The position numbers were made by a program, and so were the translations under genes. A stretch of 64,000 nucleotides of DNA, taken from positions 65,409,666-65,473,665 of the forward strand of contig NC_052018.1 of assembly GCF_015832195.1 (NCBI RefSeq). Reading direction: 5' to 3'. The notes under the pieces were generated by a model. It made no database searches and was not told the origin of the DNA. It saw only the letters and a program-made list of their open reading frames with translations. The DNA comes from Motacilla alba alba (taxonomy: Eukaryota > Chordata > Aves > Passeriformes > Motacillidae). Positions 37,273-47,500 of this stretch are shown piece by piece. Within the stretch, counting starts at the first letter, position 1; each line of letters opens with the position of its first letter.

Positions 37273-38949
37273 ATTTTTCAGTGTTGTATTTGGTTTGCTT
37301 TATTTGCTGTTTTGTTGTGTTTTGGTTTGGTTGTTTTTTGGGTTTTTTTGGTTTTTTTTTTTTCATTTAGGCATTCATTTCTCACTTGGTAAAATACTAA
37401 ACTTCTGCAATGATTGCATGGGTTCATTGAAGACATGATATATTGGGAAAGTGATAGCTTTCAAAAAGTAGTCATCAATCAATAAGGAAACAGCAGGGCG
37501 AAGAAGTGTAATAGAGTTTCTCCCAAAATCCTCATGCCTAGGTACAGCTTGTGTTGGAATCAAAGATCAAATAATTTTCTTTTATAATAATCACTGACTG
37601 CAGTGGAAGCACAGAACAGAGGAATTTGCTCCTTAGACCCATATTTCTAAAGGCTCCTGGGCTGTTTCACAATCACTGCTGATCATCAGTGCACTCAAGC
37701 TCTGGTTTGCTGCTGTTCATAGAGAGAATGGAAAACTTGTTGAGGTAAGAGCCTCCTTCAAACAAATTTATTGCCTCATTAAAGGGTGAGAAGGTAGGGT
37801 TCTACCAAGGGATAAAAGTTCTAACCCTCAGTTATTATCTAAAGCCATATAAGCAATTATTCTTAAGGCTATAGTCATAAAAAAGTTAATCTCTCTACTC
37901 TTGCCCCATAGTAAAAGAGGGAAAACTTGAAATATCAGGTACCTCCCTGACAAATATCTCACTTATTCACCCACACAGGCAAACACCTGCATACCTCCTG
38001 TGGATACATCCACACTTGTTGTTAAGAAAACAGGGTTAGAAATACCAGATTTCTAGTTAGATCTGTTTGTTTGCAACTATTTTGTTCAAGACACTAAAGT
38101 TTTGAAGAAGTGAGGTTACAACATTCTCTTATTTGCATCAATTAAGCATAAAGTTCAGCACTGTGTATACAGCTGTTTCTAGGAAACAGATCCATCAGAC
38201 TGGGGATTTTTTTTCAGAGAAAGGGCTGAAAATTCACATCATATTCCTGAAAGAAACTGTGTAAGACACAAAAAAAAAAAAAAAAAAAAGAGAAGAGAGA
38301 TACAGTCTTGGTGTTGATGGTGACGAACAAGGGTAAAAAATACACATATCCAGTTTCCAGAAGTGCAGTGCCATGCCCACAGCTGCTCATGGTAAGACAG
38401 TTGCACTAAAAATGTTCCCTTAGGTGCATGTTGAACATACACTAATAATATCGGCAGAAGATCTGAAAAGTCCATACAACTCTGAAGCTGATTAGAAGTG
38501 TGATACTTTAAAACCAGTAAAAGTTGTATTCTGTTTCCAAAGTATGGATATGAATCTCAGCAGGATGATTCCGTCAGGTTTAAATTAAACCAAATCATAA
38601 CAAAGGAGAATTGGGAAGAGGTACTGGAGGAAGGGCAGCAATTGTGCTAAGTTATTAAAAACATATATAAGTACACACATATTAAGGATTGACTTTACTT
38701 CTACCATCATTCATATATTAAATGCAAATACATGCAAACACAGAAGTACCAATGATATTTGCCATTCTACAAAGCTATTCAACAGATGTCTTTAATGCAG
38801 AGTTTGAATTATATGAGAAGAGCAGAACAAATGATGTGTGCAGTGGCTTAGGATGAGCTTAAGAAAGCTAAGAAGTCTCCAAGTCATTGTGAAGGTATCT
38901 TACAGTACAGAAAAAAAAGAGGAATAAGAATGGCAAATTAAGAGATTTG
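37273..38949. other. Low-complexity T/G tract and noncoding spacer
   Basis: Immediately beyond the CR1 copy, about 37285-37368 is a T-rich, GT-rich low-complexity tract ending in a run of 13 T. After it comes ordinary AT-rich DNA with a run of 20 A at 38270-38289. No gene is supported. Confidence 0.6.
38270..38289 (+). repeat. Poly(A) tract, 20 bases
   Basis: An uninterrupted run of 20 A followed by an agaagagaga stretch. It is a homopolymer with no recognised retroposed body. Confidence 0.95.
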
Positions 38950-39330
38950 CTTAAAAGCAGGGGAAAGAAGGCCTGTGGCATCCTGGCTTGTATCAAGAAT
39001 AATGTGGCCAGCAGGACCAGGGAAGAGATTGTCTCCCTCTACTCAGCACTGGTGAGGCCACACCTTGAGTCCTGTCCACTGCTGGGCCCCTGCACTGCAA
39101 GAAAGACATCGGGGTGCTGGATCAGGTGCAGAGAAGGGCAATGGAACGGGGGAAGACTTGGAGCACAAGTCTTGTGAGGAGTGGCTGTGGGAACTAGGCA
39201 TGTTTAGCCTGGAGAAAAAAGGAGGCTCTGGGGTGACCTTTTCACTCTCTACATCTAGCTGAAAGGAGGCTGTAGACAGGTGGGGGTGAGTTTCTCCTCA
39301 CAGGCAACCAGCAACAGGACAAGAGGACAT
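38950..39330 (+). mobile_element. CR1 LINE, ORF2 C-terminal fragment
   Basis: A sense-strand CR1 segment from the end of the reverse-transcriptase ORF. A frame at 38947-39177 still reads [20 protein letters not shown] followed by LVRPHLESC, the tail region typical of CR1 ORF2. A frameshift then moves the remnant into another frame (ELGMFSLEKKGGSG). Downstream DNA continues as ctgaaaggaggctgtagaca and agcaacaggacaagagga, then similarity stops before the CR1 3' terminus. The copy is therefore missing both its 5' part and its 3' end. Confidence 0.9.
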
Positions 39331-42239
39331 TCCTGCCTTCTTGAAGGCCCCTTTTCCTAACCAACCTCCTGCCATCAAAGAAGTTTTCAATATGAACCTC
39401 TTTGTCTCCAATAATATTCAATGAGGGCTCTTCTGTCTATTAATAGCCTGGACTTAGCCCATTTTCTTGCCTGCTTTTTTTTTTCCCCTACTTCCTGGGA
39501 TCTTTCCCTGCTCCTGGCAGAAGGGTCTTCTTGCTGTCTCAAGGGTTTCCTCTGCACTGAACCATTCCTCTGCTGCTTCATTTTTTCTGCTGCTTTGTCC
39601 CTAGCTATTCTGATTTTTAACCCTCCTATTATTGGTCTGTTTGTTCCCAGTTTCGCCCAGTACTCAGGTCTTCAAATCTTCCACCCGCATTCATGTTTCT
39701 TTCTTTGAAACTCATGCCTTGGCACCCTCTCTGCTCCTGCCACAGTTCCAGCTGTGTTTGGCAAAAATGAGTCCCTAACAGGGAGGCTAATTGCTATTGT
39801 ACAGATACCTTCATCATATAATTTGCAAAACACCAGAGGAACAGTGATTTTAGCAATGCTAGTGGGCTATCCCAGAGATTGCATAAGGTCCCAAAAATCT
39901 TTAAGAAGACTCGGGAAGAACTTCTAAAAAATCCAGTCCCTCAATTTCATTGGTATGTTCTCCATGTAAGGTCTGCTGTGTGTGCTTGCCTTCTATTAAC
40001 GTATTATTGACTGGAAAAAGAAGTGTGGTTTTCTTGATAAGCGAGGGAAGATGGGAGAGCAACTAGACTGCTCTTTGAATCTTTTTGAGGCACAATGTTC
40101 TCAGGTGACTCTGTGTGAATAATGGTGTTTCCCTGTACTTCCATTCAGTATGAAATGAGGGAGATGGTTTTCTTTCCTCACTGAATTGTTGTAAGGATGA
40201 ATACATTACAGGATTTAAAGGGCTCTGTGACTACATCCGCGTGGCACTGTGAGTGCCAAGGAAACAAACACAATTTATTACTCTTATCCCCAAAGCCTAA
40301 TAGTTTTCTGGTAGCATTAAGCAGAAATGTTTTCAATATCTTTTTTAGCATATATTCCCTTTTCTTTCATACAGTAGTTGCATTTACATATTCCTCAGGC
40401 ATAATTACAGAAAAATGCAACAATAACTGATGGGATGATGAAGACCCAGGTTCCCACAGCTCAGGAAAGGTCATTAGAGTGATTTAGATTTCCTTTGGCA
40501 TTAAATAGGGCTATTTATTCTGTTAGTAAGAAGAGCCTTTTTTAAACATCATTCATATTCTGAATGGCTATATGTATCATAAATTTGAGTCTCATGATTT
40601 TCTTTCCCCTCAAAAAACTACATGAAGAGTGTGAAATCCAAAAAATACCATGGGCGTCACTCCAAGTTCTTGTGTACTTTATATGAATATTAATTTTTGC
40701 AATTGATGTTGGGACTTCATATGAATTAGAGGGGCTTCAGGGCATTGATGGAGGTCACATTTTGGTGACAACTTCTTGTAAATATTACTTAGAGGCTACT
40801 GGCCTTAGTCCAATACCTTAGGAGATTTCTCATTTGGCTTCACATTTTTATGAGATATAAACTAGCCTTACAGAAGCAGATCAATTCATGAACAGTTGGG
40901 TTTCTCTTTGCCTCACTCCTGAAAGCCTAAAACCCAACACATAATGTTTAAATCCTTGTCCTAACCTGCACTACCATGTATATTTCCCCTTAAGGGAAAA
41001 AAATTGAGGGACTCCAGCTTTTCTCTAAATTAAATTAATAAAAAATTTTATCATTATTTAATTCACTGTGGGAGATTGCCATAAATTACTACAGATATGA
41101 TTGCTCAAGATTCCAGGCACTCATCTGATGCATGGAAGTTGTGAGATATTGTAAGTGGTCAGAACCACTAACCATTTGCATAGGATATCTGACAAAAAAC
41201 CCAATGTGAACAAAGAACCCTCACATATCCACTTCTCTCAGTGTAGAAATGTCAATAAGTGCAGCTGAATTCTTTTTTAAAACTAAGAAAAATGAAAGAG
41301 GACAAGGTGGATGCTTTCTCAGAACTTTATGGTAGATTATGTTTATGGCACTTTTCTCTAAAGAACATGTGGAAGACTACTAAAAAATAATTTTTTTTCA
41401 TAAAACAGTTCCTTTTTCATCACACAAACAAACATTTCTTGTTTTTCAGATGGACTGATGAAATAGAAAAATCAATTGATTGTTCTTGATAAAAATCAAT
41501 CAGTATAGCACGTGCAAGGACTTTGAAGTGCATTCCACAAAGAAAATACGTCATACTTTGAATCCGCCAACCTTGAGAATATGTCCTTAATTTTTAGCCA
41601 GACTTTTTAACATAGTGGATAAAAATATGTGTTTAGGTAACCTGGAAAATTAGCTTTGTAGAGAGCAGGTTTATAATCACAGAAAATAAAGACAGCAACA
41701 ACTTCCCCAAAGACTTTGTAGATGCTGGATACATGCAGTATTTTGTGCATTAATTATTGTATTTCCCATTGCAAATCCCTTGTAACATTTTTGGGAAGTT
41801 TTTCCTACAGCCTGCTATTTGTCCCACAGCATCAGAAAAGGCTGTGATGTCTGTGCTGTGGAAGGCACAGTGTCTGTCAGGGTTGCTGCTGAGAAAAGGA
41901 AATCTTTTGGAGCAGCCAGAGTCAGAAGCTGGAGAATTTTGGCTGGTGGGGTTGCCCTTGGATGTGCAATTTACTATTTCAATCTGTTGAAAACTCATAA
42001 TAAGAAGGTTTAATTGCATCATTTGGGATTACTCTTTATGAAGGAGGACATATCTTCATAATAGCTTAGCTCAGAGTTGTTCAGTTCATATAGATTTGAG
42101 TATCTACAATTCCATTGTATAAATGACATTGAAAAATGGGGGAGGGATGTCTTTCTGCCTTTCTCACTTACTATTTGTTTAATTTGAAGTTAGGTCTAGG
42201 GACTGGAATGTTATGCTTCAGGCTTTATGCCCTTTATTT
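39331..42239. other. Noncoding AT-rich DNA, no gene seen
   Basis: Unique-looking sequence with frames below 100 codons, on both strands and without signature. The stretch 41035-41145 has a balanced composition that could be conserved, but this is only an impression. Confidence 0.55.
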
Positions 42240-42680
42240 TTTGTTCAGCTCCTGACAGAAGCTGCTACGTCTGGACACCCGTCTGCTGATCCCCCATCTG
42301 CCCTTTGCTGCCTTTCATGGGACTCAGGCACCCAGTCGGGGCAGCAGCTGAAAGGTGGGCAGAACAGGTAAAAGGGATGGCTTTGACAAAGGCTTGGCTG
42401 GGGGGGAAAGCAAATCTCCCAGCTTCCACTCCCTGAAAAGCCAGGGCTGCTGCCTCAGCTCTCCCAGGCACACCAGCACCGCAGAAAAGATCACGTCCCA
42501 GTTACAGCATGCTCCTGTCCTGCCCTGCTGCCTGACAGCCATGCACACAAAGCATAACATTCCTGAATGCCCTGCTGCTATCACAGTCTAGTTCAGACAC
42601 CCCTCATGCATGCCTCCCCAACCCTCTTACCCATGAACTTACCCCAGCAGCCCTGGCCTCCCTCTCTGATGTACTCAGAA
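42240..42680. other. GC-richer block, no gene assigned
   Basis: A locally GC-rich and C-rich stretch (for example ctgctgcctcagctctccca). Overlapping frames are open on both strands (42324-42584 and 42265-42471 minus, 42355-42591 plus), which argues for composition rather than coding. CpG dinucleotides are few, so it is not a CpG island. Confidence 0.45.
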
Positions 42681-42714
42681 CAGGCAAAGTTTGCGTTTAT
42701 CGGTGTCTTTCCAT

Positions 42715-43080
42715 AATGCTGCTTGTGGAAGGGCAGATTAACCACAGACTGAAATTAATTGGCATGTGAAATTATTTGAAAAATGCAAATTAGTCCATCA
42801 AATCATTTGAAATGTCATGCATGGCGCAGCACAAAATTTGGCAGGGAGAAGGAGTGATTATCGCAGGTAGACAAGCCAGCAGATGGCTGAGTGCTCTGAA
42901 AGAGTGACTGAGAGAAAAGGATGTTGTTCATTGCTCCTGGACTGTCTCTTTCCATGTTAATAAACAGCTATGAATACAGCAATGAAAATGTCAATCAGCT
43001 TTTTGTTGTACTGGGGCATTAACACAACACTGATATCTGCATAACCACAATACTACCACGCACTTATCTCTGCAGGGTCA
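42715..43080. promoter_or_regulatory. Candidate conserved regulatory element
   Basis: Contains a perfect POU octamer (atgcaaat, 42783-42790) within a run of homeodomain-like words (gaaattaattggcatg, aaatgcaaattagtcc, catcaaatcatttgaa), followed by a balanced non-repetitive region. This is the kind of density seen in vertebrate developmental enhancers. No alignment was possible, and motif clustering in AT-rich DNA is weak evidence alone. Confidence 0.25.
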
Positions 43081-44030
43081 ACTTAAACTTTAATATTTTC
43101 AAAGCTGTAAATAGGAGCTGGTAAAGGGAGGTGTGGTTTTAGTGGGAAGTAATGATGCTCATTATTTTCCACATTTGCTATTCCTTGGTGATTCAATGAA
43201 TTAGAAAACATTTTAACTGTAAATAATATTACTCTTCCTAAGGGAATGGATGGTGTCTATGTAGAAATGTGCATAGTGTCTGGTTAGAGAGTTGTGGTGT
43301 TCCTACAGTGCAGAAAAAGGAGCTAAAACCAGATGGGATCAACCTCAGAAGAGAAACTGGAGCATGAAGCAGGTGGCAGATGAAACTGCCTGTGTAAGTC
43401 CAGATGGTAAGAGCTGCAAATATGCTGTGCTGGGGAGGCTGGACCTTCATGCCAGGACCCCTGGTACCTGCATTTCATCTTACAGTCTGCCTGAATTCAG
43501 CCTGGGCTCAGACTGCCTACAAAACCCTCTGGCCCCCTTCTGTCCCTCCCACTGCCTGCACCATGAGGATGGGGAGACCTTCAAAGGACAGTTATGGGTC
43601 CTTGAGACTGCTTGAAGTAACCTCAACAAAGGGGGAGAAAAAGCCTTCTCAGGAATAGAAAAAGGAAGGAAGGTTGCTGCAGTTCTGACCCACATGACAC
43701 CCTTCCGGCTAGGAGTGCAGACAGTCAGCAGTCTCAGATTTGAAGGTGCCCCACGGATCAGACCACACCCAGAGCAGACACCACACAGAGAAACTTTCTG
43801 ACTCTGATAGAAACAGCAGTATCCCTAAAGGAAAAAACACTTCTGCTTGAGGGCAGGAGGATAAGGGGAAAAGTGTCCCATATGAGGCTTTTATTTGAAA
43901 GGGACAGTGTTTGCATTTCCTCTGATCCATAATGCACACATCCCACAAGGCAGACACCCAATGTGGTGGTTGCCACCCTACTTGGAGTAACCTTCCCTGG
44001 AGTAGGTGCAATATGTAAAGAATTTTCAGG
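43081..44030. other. Noncoding DNA, moderately GC-rich, exon-like signals
   Basis: From about 43290 to 43660 several frames are open on both strands (43292-43615 plus, 107 codons; 43480-43695 minus). Splice-like words occur, such as an acceptor ending ttcctacag near 43307, a donor gtaagt near 43393 and an acceptor catttcatcttacag near 43487. Together they could mark a noncoding-RNA or weak coding exon, but none of the encoded peptides is recognisable and the signals are common by chance. Confidence 0.3.
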
Positions 44031-44441
44031 TGTCACCATGATTTTTTTATGAAAATCCTTTGCCAGGATTTTTCTCCTATTCTAGCTGAGAAGCCTCAGA
44101 AAGGAAATGTAAACAATAACTATCTGATGGCTGTGGAATGTGGTCTGGAGGTTGTTTACCAACAGGTACATCTTTGATTGGTCCACATGGAGTGTTTCTA
44201 TTTAATGACCAACCATGGAACAGCTGTGTCGACTCTCTGAGAGTCACAGGTTTTTGTTATTCATTCCATTCTATTCCTTTCCTGCCTTCTGATGAATCCT
44301 TTCTCTCTTTTCTTTTAGTATAGTTTTAATACAGCATTTTTAATATAATATATAAAATAATATAATAAATCAGCCTTCTGAAAAATGGAGTCAAGATTCT
44401 CATCTCTTCCCTTGTCCTGGGACCCCTCAAACACAGCCACA
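44031..44441 (+). mobile_element. Solo LTR of an endogenous retrovirus
   Basis: A 411-base element that starts with TG (tgtcaccatg) and ends with CA, flanked by a 6-base target-site duplication with one mismatch (ttcagg at 44025-44030, tttagg at 44442-44447). Internally it has a polyadenylation signal AATAAA at 44364-44369, followed by cagccttctg and atggagtcaagattctcatc. This order matches a family of LTRs I recall from songbird genomes. A 6-base duplication is typical of ERVK-like integration. No gag, pol or env sequence lies on either side, so recombination between the two LTRs has removed the interior. The family assignment is from memory; the LTR call itself rests on ends, duplication and signal. 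Confidence 0.85.
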
Positions 44442-44466
44442 TTTAGGCATTCATATCCATTGGTAT

Positions 44467-44583
44467 CTGTGGAGATACTCAAAACCTGACTGGACATGGT
44501 CCTGGGCAACCTGTCCTCAGTGACTCTACTTGAACAGGATTAGGCAATATCTAGAAGCCCCTTCCAACCTCAACCTTTCTAAC
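44467..44583 (+). mobile_element. CR1 LINE, 3' end fragment
   Basis: A sense-strand CR1 terminus beginning about 20 bases after the LTR duplication. Words in order: gtggagatactcaaaacctg, actggacatggtcctgggca, acctgtcctcagtgactcta, gaacaggattaggcaatatc and ccccttccaacctcaacc. The terminal repeat is decayed. No matching CR1 sequence was seen on the other side of the LTR, so I cannot say the LTR split an existing CR1. Confidence 0.85.
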
Positions 44584-47500
44584 TCTTGGTTTAGAAGCTG
44601 ACATGAGGTATAGTGTTAAAAAAACAGCTACAAGTGGTTTTGAAAATGTTTTGAAGAATGGAGTAGATGAAGTGCCAGCTGGTCAGCACGATATTCCCAC
44701 AGCCCGGATTTAAGGTATCATATATTTGAAATCAGACTTCTCTATGTCTGCCTAACTGGAAAAGAAATGTTCTGTCATATAGAGCTCCACAAAGAGACAA
44801 ATTACTTTTTATGGCTGAGAGCACATAATCTTCAAGTTCATTTCTAAACCTGGAATCTTGTATCAAAAGAATAAAAACCTTGTAATTTCATCTCTTCTCA
44901 ATCTGAAGATTATTTTCTAACACACCAACATGTGAAAACTTTGAGAAATCAGGATGGGACTAGTCAGTATCTCTTTAAGAAAAAAATGTATGGTCAAAAG
45001 AATAGTAGATTATGGAGATAAAAGAAGATATATCAATATACTACTAATATTCAATATTATTTATACCCATACTTGGGATTTATCCTTTCACTGGGGAACA
45101 TGCAATTAGTATTTCTTTTTCTCCCAGTAACTTGCTGTGTGATATGCATGTAATACCTTCACTGATGTGAAAGCAACCTAAGATTTCCTGTACACATTTC
45201 ATGTCAGTTTATGTATTGGTCTGCTATTATTTTTTTACCAATGCCCAACTTGGAATTTTCTCTAGCTTCACTGGCCTTCTGTAAGTGTGCTCAGTTTTAA
45301 TTATCAATGCAAACAAAAGGTGGCATTGGAGTCCTGGATTTGGTTTGGGGTTTTTGTAGTAATATTCATAAGAAAAACGTGAAAAATGAGGAAAAGGTCC
45401 ATCAGACCTGGCAGTACCGACTGTTTCTAGGGGTTTTTTTGCAAGAAGCTTCCTTTACAACCTTTGCACAACCTATCTGCATGCTATAAACTGCTTAATA
45501 TTATCTCGCTCTTTTTGAAAGACTTCCTTCAGGTCCATCAGAAGGCTTTTTTTTTCAGACAATCAGAGTTTTCTCTCCCTGTGACCATTTCCCTTGAAAC
45601 CTCAAAATCAGATAGATAAGCAGTAAATATAAATGAAAGAGACAAGAATCTGAGGTAGCTATAAGATCTCATGGCATAACAGGTTTCTTTCTTATGAGTG
45701 ACAACATTCATTATCATAACTTCTTAACCCTGAGACTCAATTAAGGTTTTCAAAGTGCTTTTAAATTATTGATTGAAAGGAAACAAGGAGCAACCAATGG
45801 TTGAGTATGACTTTATACTGCAAAAGTAACAGTAATTTAAACTGCAACCCAGAAATGGGTGTTTAAAAAGGGGTATTTAATGGAGTCAAAGCTTGCCAAA
45901 TAGGGAGGCAACCCTCAGCCTTGCAGTTATTGATTTCTCTCTCATTTTAAATGATTTTTATCCCCATTGCTCAGAATAACACGCACAATCGTTGCTGTCA
46001 GGCAGTAATGAAGTTTCTGTTCAACACACTCCTTGACATGAAAAAGTCAATGCAGCAGCATTTGTCAAAGAAAATGAGATGCTACTAAATCTTTTGAGGC
46101 AGAATTCATCCCCTTCCCTACCCAAAGAAAGTGAACAAAGGAAGCTGGTCTAAGGAAATTGGAGATGGAGCTGCTGCTCATAAGGTCTAATGTACATATA
46201 TTTTTTAAAAATACTTCTTACTTTGGGTATGATTGCAGTTAGCATTATTTTGGGATTAAGGTTGGGAAATTCAAATTATTGGGTGTTCTGTTTATTTCTG
46301 AATTCCATAACACCTCAGATGATTATAAAAAGGCTTGTGCATACCCAGGACACTCAATTATATTCTCTTTTAGGTCATGATTGCCCTCATTGTTTGATTC
46401 TCCATTAGATAGGAGCAGTGTTTGTGATTAGTACCCAATGTCTGCTGTATATTCTTGGTTTCGGATTTGGGTCAATGGATAGTTAAAATCAGAACTCTAG
46501 CTTGAAGCCTTGTGTTCAATTTCATACCAAAATTGTTTATGGGTTTCAGTTGTGAAATATAAAGTCTAAAAATCTTATTTTATTGAGTTGTTCCCAGCAT
46601 ACAGTGTAAGGAGAAGTGCTCACTCTGATAAAGACCCTTATTGTGTTTGCATTTTGTATTAGTGATCCTCTGGCAAGGCTAGTATAAGGATTATGGGTGG
46701 GAATATAGTTAATATTGGAAAAATCTAAATACACAAAAGGCTATAATGCTATAAGATTCTTTAGCTTTTTCCAGAGATAAATAGAAGAGTTCTTAGATAT
46801 TGCAAACTTCTAGTAGAAGATTTTTACCCAAGGTTACAAGTTCAGTATTGTGGTTATATTTCAGCAATTCAAGAATCCTATATAGGCCCAAAAATCAGGA
46901 AAAGAACAAATTTGGATTAGGCACTATATTCTATTTTTCAGCAGGATGATAATGATACACAAAAAGTAGTAACATTATTGCCAAGGATGCAATTAGGCCT
47001 GGGGATTGTAAAATAGAAAACAACAACTATCCATTCTGCTCATTCTGAAAAGACAGAAAGAAAATAGGTACAAGATTAAGGCCAAGCCCTTAATCTCATG
47101 CATTTACATGGAGTGTGTGTAGTTTAAATTCTGAGCAAGAGTCAGGGTTCATGCTTTAGAGAATGTAGCATAAAAAGCTGTACTTGTTGCTGGGTTAGTT
47201 AAAGCCTTTGACATGGGAAAGAAAGCTCAAAAATACCAATATTATTTTTTTATTATTGCATTATTTGAGTTCCTACACATCTTGACTGACTACTAAATTA
47301 AAGATGAAAAATGAGTTATCTCAAGCATTGGTCCCTAAACTTACCAGAGACTTGTTGACTCTTTCCTCACCTGTAAAAAATAAAAATCTTCAAGACAAAT
47401 TTATAGGTGATTCTAGAGATAGATTACTCCATGGGGATTTTCCCAAGGGGCAGGATAGGCAGGAGTGCAGAAAACAGTAAGTCTCTTTCTTTCTGCCCAA

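Noticed and set aside
36795..37370. 191-codon plus-strand open frame, the longest in the window
   Set aside because: It runs antisense through a CR1 copy and into a T-rich low-complexity tract. The openness comes from repeat composition and the peptide has no family content.
46540..47000. Possible mitochondrial insert on the minus strand
   Set aside because: The strand is C-rich and G-poor like mitochondrial light-strand DNA, and short hydrophobic words appear, but no bird mitochondrial protein, rRNA or tRNA could be followed for more than a few residues.
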